The notes under the pieces: generated by a model | The model's input: the letters and a program-made list of their open reading frames with translations, nothing else | Told to the model about the DNA's origin: nothing | The model's database searches: none | In this document: positions 34,717-45,149 of the stretch, piece by piece | Position numbering within the stretch: the stretch's first letter is position 1 | Layout: every line of letters starts with the position of its first letter | NCBI GenBank assembly: GCA_013115145.1 | Contig: JAAPAO010000195.1 | Location: 5,606-54,936 of the forward strand | Origin: Perkinsus chesapeaki | Taxonomy: Eukaryota > Perkinsozoa > Perkinsida > Perkinsidae | Length of the DNA stretch: 49,331 nucleotides | Direction: 5' to 3' | Program-made: the position numbers and the translations under genes

Positions 34717-37011
34717 ATGTCTCCCAAACGCAGCCGATCTCGCAGTCGGTCTGCCGCCCCCAGAAAGCGCACGAAGTCTGTTGAAGTCGAGGAGGACATC
34801 GCCGCGACAGCATGGATGAATCTTCAGGTTGCCTCTTGCACCCTCGCCTTTTCACCCTCCCTGTTTCAGACAAATTTGCGCCGTGGCCTTATGAACTACG
34901 AGACCCTGAGACTCGATAAACTAGGTGAGGTCTTAGACTATCCACAGACTGAACTCCAATGGCAGGCCCCTGCCGCAACGGCAATGGGGCTCGGGAGGCC
35001 GCGGAGGCGCTGCTGAAACTGTTGGCTCAATCGGCCGAGCTAGACGAGTCTATCAGTGCCGTGCTGGTCGGGCCCGAAGGTAGGCAGTTCGCACTGCCTC
35101 AGCTGACCTTAAGGTGATGAGCTCAGGATGCGGGAAGAGTGCGGCGCTGGCGGCAGCCGTTGAGGAGCTGAAAATACAGAAACCAGGTTTGAAGGTGAGT
35201 CGACCGTATAAACATAGGCTAGAGAATCCAGCTCGCCCATTTTTAGTTGTAGTTGAGTTTGTTTCAGTTTTTTAGTCATTTTTGTTAGGTTATAGTAATA
35301 CACGCCAAAGGTTCGATGACGTCGTCGAACGACACTGCAGTGCTGAGAGATCTTCACTTGCAACTTGTCCATCAAATACAGGGACGAGAGGCCTCCGTTG
35401 GCCTCACTACCACGGCTTCTCATCGTCAAGGATGGACCTTTGCTGACTACATGGCCAAGGTAGATTCCTCAGAGGTCGATAAGAGTTCTCGATTATGAGA
35501 CCCTGGGAAACTCGACACAAGTTCCCCTTGGGGGCAAGACCGTCTGATACTCTTATAAGCTGTCGCAGTTCGCTTGTCTCATGCTCCGGTTGTCAGGTGG
35601 AGAGCTTATTGAAGGAGAGCACGCGAGGATTGAATTGTATGGTGCTGGTAGCCGTGGACAGATTCCATGCTTTCTGCCATACTGCCGCGAAACAAACCCT
35701 TCTGTGAGCCTTTGATGCTTTGAGAAGAGCCAGCATGTGCTACTGATAGGTATAACCTATTTGACGTTATGCAAAGACCAGGCCTTCGACTTGCATGTAT
35801 TGGGATGACCAACAGAGACGATGTTACCTTTATGCTCGAAAAGCGCATTAAATCCCGGTTTCAATTAAGAGTGTAAGCGGCGGCCCTCTTGTGCCATGAG
35901 TCCATAGAACTGTCCTCAATATCATCGCAATAGAAAAGATGCTGTTAGCTTCACTTAGTAAGTTCTTCAATTATGGACAGCTTATCTACATGAGTCCTTT
36001 TAGACTACAACGTGTCCCACAGGCACACTGTTTGCCAGACATACTCCCCAGTATGTCTGATTGCACAGTATTCAATTCAGAATACTTTCCCTTTCTCAGA
36101 ATCCAAGTGCATTCACCACCAACAGTCGATGAGACCAAGTCAGCTCTGTTCGCTCGCTTCTCGCTGCCTGCTACAGATTTCGTTGTAAAATTACCAAACT
36201 GAGTCGGAGCCTTATTTGTTCGTCGCTCCATCAGACCGAGAAGTTCAACGCTTGGCTGAAGGCATCATTGGACACGGACGCGGCGACGAAGTTCATACTT
36301 CAACGAGTTGATAGATCCGTTACAATGAAAGATGTTTGTGACGTTCGTTCAGAGCTAGACTTTACTTCGTCCTTAGTTCACGCTCGATCTCCTTGACCGG
36401 CTTTCGAAACTTCCAAGAGGAGGCCCCCTTTTGTTTCCCGCCGTCTCCACAGTTGACGGATTCGGGGATATACTTCTGTCAGGTACGGGGAATCACACCA
36501 TTTTTCTCGGAGACTTCGCTTGTTAAAGGGGACAGCTCTTCTACAGTTTAATTCCTGCTCAGGCTCGGAGCAACTGGTGCTGCTTGGGCTGGCACGCCTT
36601 CACGTGAAGTCCTTCACACCGAAGAACTTCGAGTCGATCCACCAAGAGATATCACTTTTCGACAAGAGGAGGCTCGAAGGATTCAGTCGAGCGATCTATC
36701 TCCAGGCTTTCAAGAGCTTGAAGAGTCTCGGCCTAATTCAAGTAAGCAGCTTCTATGTGGCACTCGCCAGGGCTACTCGCAGGTGTTCGACGCAACAACG
36801 GTGTGCGGCAGTGGGGACCTCAGGACAATGCCAATCAGCTGCCTTCCTTGCCGAGCCTGTTACTCTTTGAATACAATCCTAGAATCTGGTATATTCATTT
36901 CTCGCTTATTTGTTGTACTATATTTGACCCACAGGTATCATACATGAGCGTTTCAAAGGGTGGGCTACCGAAAGCATCATCCAGAAGCAGATTGAAGGCC
37001 CTGTATGTTGA
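34717..37011 (+). CDS. ORC4: Origin recognition complex subunit 4
   Basis: Thirteen exons: 34717-34827, 34870-34924, 34966-35079, 35127-35194, 35289-35459, 35597-35703, 35750-35872, 36100-36184, 36235-36333, 36377-36482, 36563-36741, 36783-36888 and 36935-37011. They total 1401 nt, giving 466 residues in one frame; human ORC4 has 436. ORC4 is an AAA+ subunit of the complex that marks replication origins and loads MCM. Seen: an SR-rich start (SPKRSRSRSRS), Walker A GPEGCGKS at 91-98, a Walker B-like strand MVLVAVDRF at about 188-196, TLLYNLFDVMQ, IGMTNRDDV, and LEKRIKSRF at 238-246, which carries the arginine-finger region that acts on ORC1. C-terminal winged-helix segments follow (LKSLGLIQ, ERFKGWATESII). 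The Walker B glutamate is replaced by Arg195 (DR where DE is usual). Nine of the twelve introns are 41-94 bp. Confidence 0.93.
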
Positions 37012-38118
37012 ACTGGCGTGGAGACTAACCGCGATTAGCTCGATTGCATTCCATAGTTTATCAACACACTCCTCTGTTTGGTTACAAAGTACTACACCTT
37101 CCCAACGTAGATGATACCTCGGAACATTAACTCAGACTGTAGGGTTACGGTGGGACGGCACACTTTTAGAAGCCAAATGCTCACTGAATAGAATTCATAG
37201 AGTGCAAGCGCGCGCCCTTCCGCTCCATCTGTTTCGTAACTGGCGAAAGAAAGTTGGAAAATATCGATAGAGTCTCTCTTGGGATTGTCGATCATAGAGA
37301 GTTACTCTCTATCATACAGAGTAACCGGCGTACTCCTGTTGGAGGGAAAGAGAATGTGATACGGATTATGAGATTCAGTATTCTGTTGGAGGGAACATAT
37401 CCTTGAGGCAATCGTTGATGAGTACACCTTAGTTGTTCTTAAACCCTTGAAAAACACGAGTTGATAAGAATTTGACGCGCGGTGTATAACAACAGATGAA
37501 GGCCAAACTCGAGGTCTTTAGCAAACACAAGGGAAAGGGGTAGACATCAGGCACAGAGCCACACACTGTGCGGAGCCCAAGTGGCGCAACAACCGGCTGC
37601 TGCCCCAGAGACTGCAGGTTTCGCTCGGCGTGCTAGCAAGAGGACTCACACACACTGCACGCTTGTAGGGCATCAGTGCAAGTTGTAGGTATAGATTTTC
37701 AACTGTCAGTGACAATCATCGGTGACGTGACCGGTGAACCCCAACTTCGACAATTCGTTCCGGGCCCAGAAGAAGCTCAGACATGCGTATTTGAACTGCG
37801 GATGCGAAACTTCGGGCGGGATTGGTCGATGGAGCCGCCAACGTTCCCACCATCACTAATGAACGAGCCATGAATAGTCAAGATGCAATGAACGATCTAT
37901 TCCGGAGGTTGTTGTTGTCTTTCAGGGCGTGACGTGACACTTCGTTGGGTAATTTCGGTACACAAAGAATTTCTAAGTGAGACCCGGACTAGTCGGTCAC
38001 GCACCCCTCCCCGTGTCCGCTTAACTGACCCAGTTAAGCTTAGAGAGCCTCACTGTGAAGTTGATGGCGGCTTCGATTTACCTGGGTTACCCGTTGGGCG
38101 GACTTCGACCGTCTTCGG
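37012..38118. other. Intergenic; partly shared with 46905-46990
   Basis: No gene. Bases 37510-37575 (ctcgaggtcttt.aacaaa, ggggtagacat.aggc.cagag) match 46915-46985 upstream of the second peptidase copy. The intervening 37576-38118 has no counterpart there, so either copy A gained about 540 bp or copy B lost it. A 9-bp perfect inverted repeat with a 1-nt centre (ATAGAGAGT t ACTCTCTAT) lies at 37294-37312. Confidence 0.6.
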
Positions 38119-39748
38119 CCGAGAATTGGTTAACTAAAAGCTACTATTATGTTGTTACACATCCTGGTATCAATAGTAATCAGACCTGGCTGCTCGAGGA
38201 CAGATCTGCCCCATATTCCAAGCATCATTGAACAAACTACTATGACCGATGAGAAGGCCGAAAGCGCACCCGGCCAGCACTCGCTCCCCTCTTCAAAAGG
38301 TGTGTCACAGGAACTCCAGGGATATGGCAAACACTGGGCTCGACAGGTCGTGTGGCCTGGAGAGGGTCGTCAATGCGGCATGCTACCTCTTTGTATCAAG
38401 ATCCACCGACGGACTTCAGCTGGGTCACACAAGGAGCCGTGAACCCGCCGATTGATCAAAGAGATTGTGAAAGCTGTTATGCTATAGCTACACTCGGTAA
38501 GCTGGGGCTGATCGGTTTGCTCCTGTTAAGCCCAGGAAGGCTCGGTTGCTACCTCTTTAGGAGGGTTGGAGGGGGCGTTCAAGATCAGGACGGGAAGTTT
38601 GGCCAGATTCTCGACGCAGCAAGTGGTCGACTGCTCCGAAGACTATGGAAATAGGTGAGACCCGGACCGTCGAAAACACCACTATTGCAGTCCTTACAAG
38701 TGATTCCTAGCTCCACAGCTAGCTGAGGGCTCTATTCTTCAGGGGATGCTACGGAGGTGGTAAACCGAATACCCTCAGCTACGTTTTCTCCGATGGGATA
38801 GTCTCCGATGCTGCCTACCCCTACACTGCGAAGGAAGAAGAATGCCAAGAGATTACGAAAGACAAGGATAAACAATGCCTGCAGGTATGGTCGGTATAAC
38901 CGCCTATTTAGCAGTGTTGAGCCGATAGGCTGGAGACCTCGACCTCGGGAAAAGCATAGTTATAGACGAGAATCAACTAGACAGGCTTTTCACTGAACTT
39001 ATTAACGGTCCTATTGTGGTGAGTGTGGATGCTGACACGCCACAATGGAGACGTTACACCGGAGGAATCCTAGCTGGTGAGTGTTTCACAGCCATGCGGT
39101 ATATCTGGTTGACATTGGTAGACTTTTACTGTAACGGAGAGCCAAAGCATACAGTCCTTCTCGTTGGATATGGTGTAGAAAAGAACACCAGGTGAGCTAC
39201 CTTTCTGGACAGTTTCATTCCAGCTGAAGTTCTCACTAGTTACTGGCTGTTAAGGAATAACAGAGGGCCAAAGTGGGGGGAAGGTGGTTACGTTAGGATA
39301 TTTAGAGACCCAAATGCCAACACCGGGCCGGGTAGGAGGGGTTTGTTATTTATGCATCATCGAGAAAGTTTTTAGGATTCTGTAATATAATGGCCAAGCC
39401 AGCCTTTCGACCAGTTCTTGCTGACAAGATGAAAGCCACCGCTTGCAGAGATAAAGACTCATAGATCTGAACTGTTGAACTTCGGTTCGCTGTTCTTAGT
39501 TCGGCATCGTTACGATGCATTTGTTACCTAGTCATGTTTACAAAACTTCATCAGTCATTTTCAGAGGCGATTACTAAGTGTTGTCTTACATTTGTGCGTT
39601 TTGCGGAAACTGCTCCAAATCATGGCTTGTGGCAGAATACGGACTCAAGTATCAAGAATTCATACAATACACCGTCTCGATTACGCTGTCTTTTTTTGAC
39701 GGTCTTATCTGGCCATACTTTAGCAATTCATTCCTCGTCCGTCGAAGT
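38119..39748. repeat. Duplicated block A (peptidase unit)
   Basis: Nearly identical to 47001-48650 in the same orientation, beginning at ccgagaattggttaact and ending at cattcctcgtccgtcgaagt. It contains a whole papain-like gene plus about 370 bp of downstream DNA. Differences cluster in the first 12 codons of the gene, in the third exon and in the intron after it, rather than being spread evenly. Confidence 0.95.
38149..39375 (+). CDS. Papain-like (C1A) cysteine peptidase, copy A
   Basis: Seven exons: 38149-38299, 38347-38496, 38561-38654, 38743-38884, 38929-39076, 39122-39191 and 39240-39375, with introns of 44-88 bp. Total 891 nt, 296 residues. A hydrophobic start [11 protein letters not shown] suggests secretion. 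Catalytic landmarks: [16 protein letters not shown] with Gln88; [10 protein letters not shown] with nucleophile Cys94 (Tyr where papain has Trp); [34 protein letters not shown] with His238; and [20 protein letters not shown] with Asn258. All members of the active site are present, so it should be a working protease. The pro-region is only about 70 residues and lacks a recognisable I29 (ERFNIN) motif; a missing upstream exon or an unusual short propeptide are both possible. Role likely digestive or secreted proteolysis; in parasites such enzymes also act on host tissue, which is not shown here. Confidence 0.9.
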
Positions 39749-40661
39749 CTCCAGTTACCGCATTGGCATGATATCGCTACAGTATTAGCTGTGGGATTGT
39801 GCGTATCCTTAATGCTACACCGCGACAAAACTGAACAACCCAAAGCGGGAAGGAACGTTATTACTCCCAACAATGAGATTCGATAGGATTCGGTGTACGG
39901 CTTCTGCTCCTTAAAGATAATAGCATATGCGGCAAAAGCCGTGTATCGAACCCTGTGCTATAGTAGCTATAACAAACTGTCGACGACAGTGCAGGCTGCG
40001 GAGTCCACGATCCATCGCCTGTGGCATGACCACAAACATGCTGGCCTCCCCATCTACCTGTTGAGCACTTATGGCTCGTATCGAACCAGCCAGTCCGGAC
40101 TCGGTATCCGCTGCAGTGGTAGGCCTTGAATAGGACACCAAAAATCGGTCACCAGTCATCAGCACCGGCGCAAGGATTCCTATTCATCGTAGCACTTCGG
40201 AGCGAGGCTCGGTGCGCGGCGCTCAGTAGGGGTCACATGCAAAATTTTTCCGTCAAAGCTAGCTCTGCAGGTGAATCATATGCACCCTCACTGAGCACGC
40301 AGACTTTTTAGAGTTACTCTAATCGATTACATTGGTAACGATTCTGCCCGTGAGTGTACTATGACAACACAAGGGCTGAAATTCGGTTTGTCTGGTAAAG
40401 ACTTTACGGGAGGGATGATGAGAATAATCAGATCGAGAGCGGGCGATTAAAAGAGCTGGCCAGTATTCGATGGACCGAGATAAGAAGAATCTGACTAGGC
40501 AATCTATGGAGGTTGAACCGAGGTTCTACAGAGTAGACCTCCAATGAGCAGACAGCTGCCGCAAGATATTCAATAACTCGCCTAGGAGGACATGACGAAC
40601 CAGACGTGGAACGTGGAAAATCGCTTAATAGTTAATCATGTTTGAAAGACGTATTACGTCA
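39376..40661. other. Downstream of peptidase A; no supported gene
   Basis: A plus-strand frame at 39534-39788, starting MFTKLHQSFSEAITK, is repeated at 48430-48627 only because it lies in the duplicated block; the two copies lose similarity before the frame ends, so it is probably not a gene. The rest has short frames with no motif. Confidence 0.5.
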
Positions 40662-41915
40662 TTAGTACGATACAATAGCAGCGAGTATAATTAGTACTGT
40701 AGTGAGGAGTACATGAATGAACGGTGATCGTATGGCATAAGAATCTGATTCGGGAAGCTCCAGAGTAACGAGGACAGAAGTAGGGGTAGCAGTGGAAGTG
40801 GTCATCCTCATGAATTTCGCCACGAAAGAGTTCGCTTCACCCTGAAAATACTACATGACTCCAAGAGCAAAAAACTATCTATGCTTACGTTCACCGCAAG
40901 GCTTCTTTTGAGGACATAGATGGACAATTCGTTAGTTACCGGGTCTTCGTTGATTGCAAGGCCTTCGTACCTGTACGACTAGCATTCAGCTGAAAAACTA
41001 AGCGGAGGCAACTTGTTGTCGGATGCTAAATATGCTCGGCGAGCATATTTAGCCGTGCTCTCTTTGCGGATCACAAGTGAAGCGCCGCTCGCCACCACAA
41101 ATTCTGGAGGGCTCCTGTGTATTGATCCGGAATCCTTGGGCGTGCGACGCACGATGTGGCGAACGCCGTTCGCCACATCCTCACCTGGCATGAGTGTAGT
41201 GAGTGTGAGGTTCAACCGATAACCGAAGCTCGGTTCGGATGTCATGTACATAATAATGTACATGTACACTGTCGGCGTTATTTCTCCTTACATTCACAGT
41301 AAACTTGTGAAATTGTCTAGAAGTCTCATTGTATGCAAAAACCTTCGTAATCGACTTGTTGCCACTGTAGTCCAATACACTGCACATTATCAGGAGCAAA
41401 CCTTCGTCGATGCTGCCCGTAGCTGTGCCTAATCGACATACTGATTCCTCGCACCATCCGGCCAATGAGGTACGCAGTTTTAGGATCGCGCCCTGTCGAT
41501 CAGATCTACACTTATGCTTTAGGTCACCATTGTAGAGGACATCAATCACTTCTCCCTGCAGACCATTGGGGTATCTTATGGCCAGAATACACTAAACATC
41601 TAATAACGTAAGCGCCCAATACTTGACAATGATGTCGTTTTCGTATCCTGCATAAAACTCTCCTTTCAGTTCTCCTTTATAGACACCGTTCATAGTCAGC
41701 ACTTCAATCTGACCTACGAATAAAACCGCTCAAAAATTGGGTGACGTGGAGGTGCTAGAAAGCTTGCTTACCATAATCGCTCGTGGCTCGTGGGCTTTTC
41801 GGGTGAGGCAGCTCATGCACAGAAGCATTAATGCTGGACTCTTTAGCCGGGGCCGGCATCTCAATATAATGACTACGAAAAGCGAAACGTCGCTCATTAA
41901 AAATGAAGAGTATAC
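40662..41915 (-). CDS. Hypothetical single-pass membrane protein (partial model)
   Basis: Exons 41915-41772, 41713-41598, 41555-41292, then an unresolved middle part, 40970-40889 and 40841-40662. The introns at 41771-41714 (58 bp), 41597-41556 (42 bp) and 40888-40842 (47 bp) join in frame. Readable pieces: GQIEVLTMNGVYKGELKGEF, GEVIDVLYNGDLKHKC, FHKFTVN before one donor, and LKRSLAVN before another. The C-terminus is a single hydrophobic segment FIHVLLTTVLIILAAIVSY followed by the stop, so it looks like a type I membrane or tail-anchored protein with a beta-rich outer part. No known family is recognised. The repeated pattern 'TVN/AVN, then a gtaag donor' hints at an internal repeat. The 5' start lies upstream of 41915 and was not found. 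The unresolved middle part (40971-41291) holds three perfect inverted repeats. Confidence 0.55.
41025..41053. repeat. Perfect inverted repeat, 14-bp arms, 1-nt centre
   Basis: GCTAAATATGCTCG, centre g, then CGAGCATATTTAGC. No mismatch. It is one of several such near-centreless hairpins in the 37-47 kb segment and lies in the unresolved middle of the membrane-protein gene. Confidence 0.97.
41141..41179. repeat. Two adjoining perfect inverted repeats
   Basis: CGTGCG a CGCACG occupies 41141-41153. It is directly followed by GATGTGGCGAACG c CGTTCGCCACATC at 41153-41179, which has 13-bp arms and a 1-nt centre. The second palindrome begins on the last base of the first. Confidence 0.97.
41243..41264. 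repeat. Perfect inverted repeat, 9-bp arms
   Basis: CATGTACAT, centre aata, then ATGTACATG. A 6-bp pair (AACCGA agc TCGGTT) lies just before it at 41221-41235. Confidence 0.95.
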
Positions 41916-42740
41916 CTAGGTGTTAATCCGGCCAGCATTTTCGAACCATCTTCGCTGATAATAATTGATGTCAGCGAATGGTTCGTGGATCCCGATAACA
42001 GCAGGGTTACAACATGCCTGAAATTACCTACAATTGAGAGAGTATACCATGAAGCTAATCAAGCGTCTACCCATGGTGGACTTTATATGGTAAGAGGGAT
42101 CATTATTTATCGTAGAAGGCCAAACGTTGAAAGTCGTTTCGTCACCCAGACTGGGAACAACAAGAAGGCCAAACAACAACATCGATACCATTCTACGGTA
42201 ATCTGTGAAGAGCCTGAAAAGTGCGGAAAGTTTATTAATAAGCTTAGCGTTAATGCTGTATTAAACCAGTTATAGAATACGTTACGACCACTGCGGGTGA
42301 TCAAGTGATACGCCGGGGAATATAAAGTTGCAATTATCAGTGCACTTTGGTGACGCGAACGATGAGACACCGTCTGTGACCGTGACCGCTGTACCCCAAC
42401 TCAAGCAGCTTCATTCGAGACAGTGGTCAGCTTAGAGTGACTCTAATAGAGCACTTCTCGAATAGTGTAGTTTACTGCTCATGGTTCAAGTTCGACTCCA
42501 CCACTTCTTGCTCAGGTTCGAACCCAGGACTCGCGTTCCTCGTTAATCAGTAATCACAGTGTCAAGAAGGCGAAGCGAATTGTCTACGTCTTCAGTGAAG
42601 ACTCTTCATTTGTCGGCTCGCTTTAGGGTTGGCATTCAAGTTACCTGAGGTTGTTTCTTCACGGGGGTTTAGTATACGGAAGCTCCCATGAGCACGCGCT
42701 TTCGTATTACGAGAATCTTGAGTTGAATGAGGCAAGCGTA
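41916..42740. other. No firm gene; likely 5' part of the membrane-protein gene
   Basis: The minus-strand exon at 41915 needs an upstream exon that should lie here. A plus-strand frame at 41985-42275 (96 codons) and a minus-strand frame at 42370-42107 overlap it, but neither shows a motif. A perfect 7-bp inverted repeat with a 1-nt centre (TTAGAGT g ACTCTAA) lies at 42432-42446. Confidence 0.4.
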
Positions 42741-42984
42741 CAATGCGCCCTATTCGTTGGTTCAGCTACTCACGGCAATGTAGGTATTGTGGAAGCCCGA
42801 ATACCCCTGCCTCGGTAGGCGGCAAGAGAGTTTGCACTACGAGTCGTGTCGAAGACAACAGCGGTGATTGGTTTCACACAGAGGTCACCGCGACTTCGTC
42901 GTCCAATTTGATTAAAACACAGAGGCTGACACCTACAGTTGTGAACGTTCAAGTTCCGAAACCATCACGGAGCTTGAATGGTGC

Positions 42985-43735
42985 CAGTCACTTCATGATG
43001 GGCTCATTCTTCATCGGCAGCCGGGTCAAAGAAGGAGTCGTGAACCCACCGATTGATCAAGGCAGCTGAGAGAGCTGCTATAGCTACTCTCGGTATCCTG
43101 GTTACGAACTGCGTTATCAATGGAGTGTACGCATATTTCCAATATGTCAGCTTCAGACTTTGCTTTGAATGCTTTCAAGAGTCCCAGGAGTAGATCTTAA
43201 GCACAGCAAATATTCGACCTCCTTGCGGGAGACGCCCACTTTGTCGATCTCGCAGAACCTATTGGCATATAGACGATTTCGTTTTCCGGAGGTTGAAAGC
43301 CAAATAATTTCGAGCACGTTTTGCCCGCGGGATAGTCTCTGATGCTTATAGCATCATTTTCTTTACCCCCACACTGCAAAGCAAGGGAAATGCCAAGAGG
43401 TTGCGAAAGATAAGAACGAAGTGTCTGCATGTATAACGAAGATACCGCGTATTCAAGAATATGGTAATCAACTCGAGTTGTCGAGTCGACATGCGACCAT
43501 CCGCTGAACTGCTCAATGGTCCCATTGGGGTAGTTGTAGATGCAGGTATGGAAGATACTAGCTCTACGTCTAAAGGGAAACAATACTAATAGTGTTGTAC
43601 CAGGGAGGAATTCTGACTGGTCACTATCCCACAGTCGAGCGGTATACCTGATTTTCGTTGGTATCAGTCTGTAACGGAGAGCCGAAGCATGTAGTTCTGC
43701 TTGTTGGATACGGTGTAGAAGAGGGCACAAGGTGA
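42985..43735 (+). pseudogene. Decayed third papain-like peptidase copy (C)
   Basis: Blocks align in order with peptidase copies A and B. 43027-43082 reads EGVVNPPIDQGS followed by TGA, where the intact genes have the [10 protein letters not shown] active site, so the first active-site cysteine codon (Cys91) region is lost to a stop. 43325-43440 matches the '[15 protein letters not shown]' exon but contains an inserted hairpin (tgatgct tat agcatca, 43340-43356). 43525-43550 matches [10 protein letters not shown]. 43665-43731 keeps [20 protein letters not shown] and the gtgagc donor. Stops and shifts between blocks make it non-functional. It is more diverged than A and B are from each other, so it is the older duplicate. 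Confidence 0.85.
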
Positions 43736-45149
43736 GCTCCTCGGGCGGAGTGACAAATCTCAACGTAATGAGATGCCAGCTCCTGCCGGCTTGTTCACAC
43801 CGGCTGGCCTAGATGTAGCTGTTCAGCACCATAAGAGTGAACAGAGGAGTAATACGTTATAATATTGTGATAAATTAAGTGCGAATATTCAGAGTAACTC
43901 CGGAGTGAACTTACCAACACATTACTCATGACTATTGAAGAAGTATTTCGTTACATTGTTTATCGGGTTTATTGCTGTTCTGAAACTGTGCTACTCACGG
44001 GGTCGTTCGATTAGCTAGCATTTTCCATCATAATAGATATCAGAGTTGGCCCTTAAGCGGAAATCGCTACCACAGAATGCAGTGGACCCACTAATTTATA
44101 CAACGGAACTACTCTGTTATCTGGAAGTGTAAAACACATGATACGCTACAAGTAACGTATCAATCTTAGTTACTCTCTTAGTTATCTTACTGAACGACAC
44201 AGCGAGCCTGCAATTCTGAATGCGCTTGAATGATATCTCGAATATCTGTGCATTTCTTGTTAACACTCAAGTGGTATGAGAACTCGGGTTCGACCAAACT
44301 TTCTCGGGTGTGCATAGATATTCGAGTTTGATATTCGCATCAATATCATTCGGAAGGTCGAGGAGTAGTCACTCGATTTGGCAGTCCAGCTACTATGTAG
44401 GTGAACCTTCCCTCAGTTCAGACGTAAGAGTATCACAAGGTGAGTTCTCGATGATTGCATTGCAATGGCTGTTATTTGTAACTCAGGTCGGTCCTTGAGC
44501 CGCACAGTGCGGCCCGCACTGTTCTTGAGAGAATGGCTCAGCAACATCTAGTGTAACGGAAGTAGCGTCCCCTTTCGCGTGCATCTTGCTTGTTACTTGC
44601 TGCTCGATTTACGAACATGAACACAACAGTTGTGGAAGAAAAGTCCTAAACTTGCGTATCGTGCAATCGCATTAATTACAATACGAAAGCTTCATAATAA
44701 TCAGTTCAGGGGGTCCGACTAGGTGCAGAGGAATTTCGCTGAAGAGATGAAGGATTTCGGAGGCGGCGGCATGAAGGGGACTCGAAATATCCTTGTTCTA
44801 CTCGGTAGCATGGATCCCTGAAACTTTGCTGGGAGAATTGATGCTACTGTACCCGGTCCCATACAAGATGAGGTAGGAAACACAAAGCTAATCATTTCCG
44901 GCCCGGAACAACGGATTGTTACCCGGAAATTCCGGGTAACAATCATTTTAGAGCTCACAGTTTCAGACTTGCTCATGAACTCCGAGTTCAGAACTCGTCT
45001 CGTAGGTGAGCTTGGCTACCCATTGCTATTGGAGCATAGCTGGGGCAACGAGGCTTCCTGGAGTGATGTGGGAATCATCTATCTCATTCTTTGTACTCAT
45101 TTTTCTTTCAGACAAATTATAAGTGTGATTTTAAAGTAGCATTTTAAAC
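43736..45149. other. No firm gene; possible degraded coding sequence at 44720-45060
   Basis: A plus-strand frame at about 44720-44820 reads NFAEEMKDFGGGGMKGTRN and ILVLLGSMDP before a stop, and opens again to about 45060. It resembles eroded coding sequence, but no family could be named. A plus frame at 44310-44438 ends at a good gtgagt donor. No complete chain was found. Confidence 0.4.
44914..44944. repeat. Perfect inverted repeat, 15-bp arms, 1-nt centre
   Basis: GATTGTTACCCGGAA, centre a, then TTCCGGGTAACAATC, with no mismatch. It sits inside the eroded open frame at 44720-45060. Confidence 0.98.

Noticed and set aside
39534-39788. Frame MFTKLHQSFSEAITK repeated at 48430 as a conserved gene
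   Set aside because: Both copies lie in the recent duplicated block, where non-coding DNA is equally conserved, and the frames diverge at the block's end.
43197-43763. 188-codon minus-strand frame
   Set aside because: It lies antisense to the decayed peptidase copy C, whose plus-strand blocks align with two intact paralogues, so it is a shadow.
44719-44976. 85-codon minus-strand frame
   Set aside because: The plus strand of the same stretch has more protein-like composition, and the minus frame has no motif.
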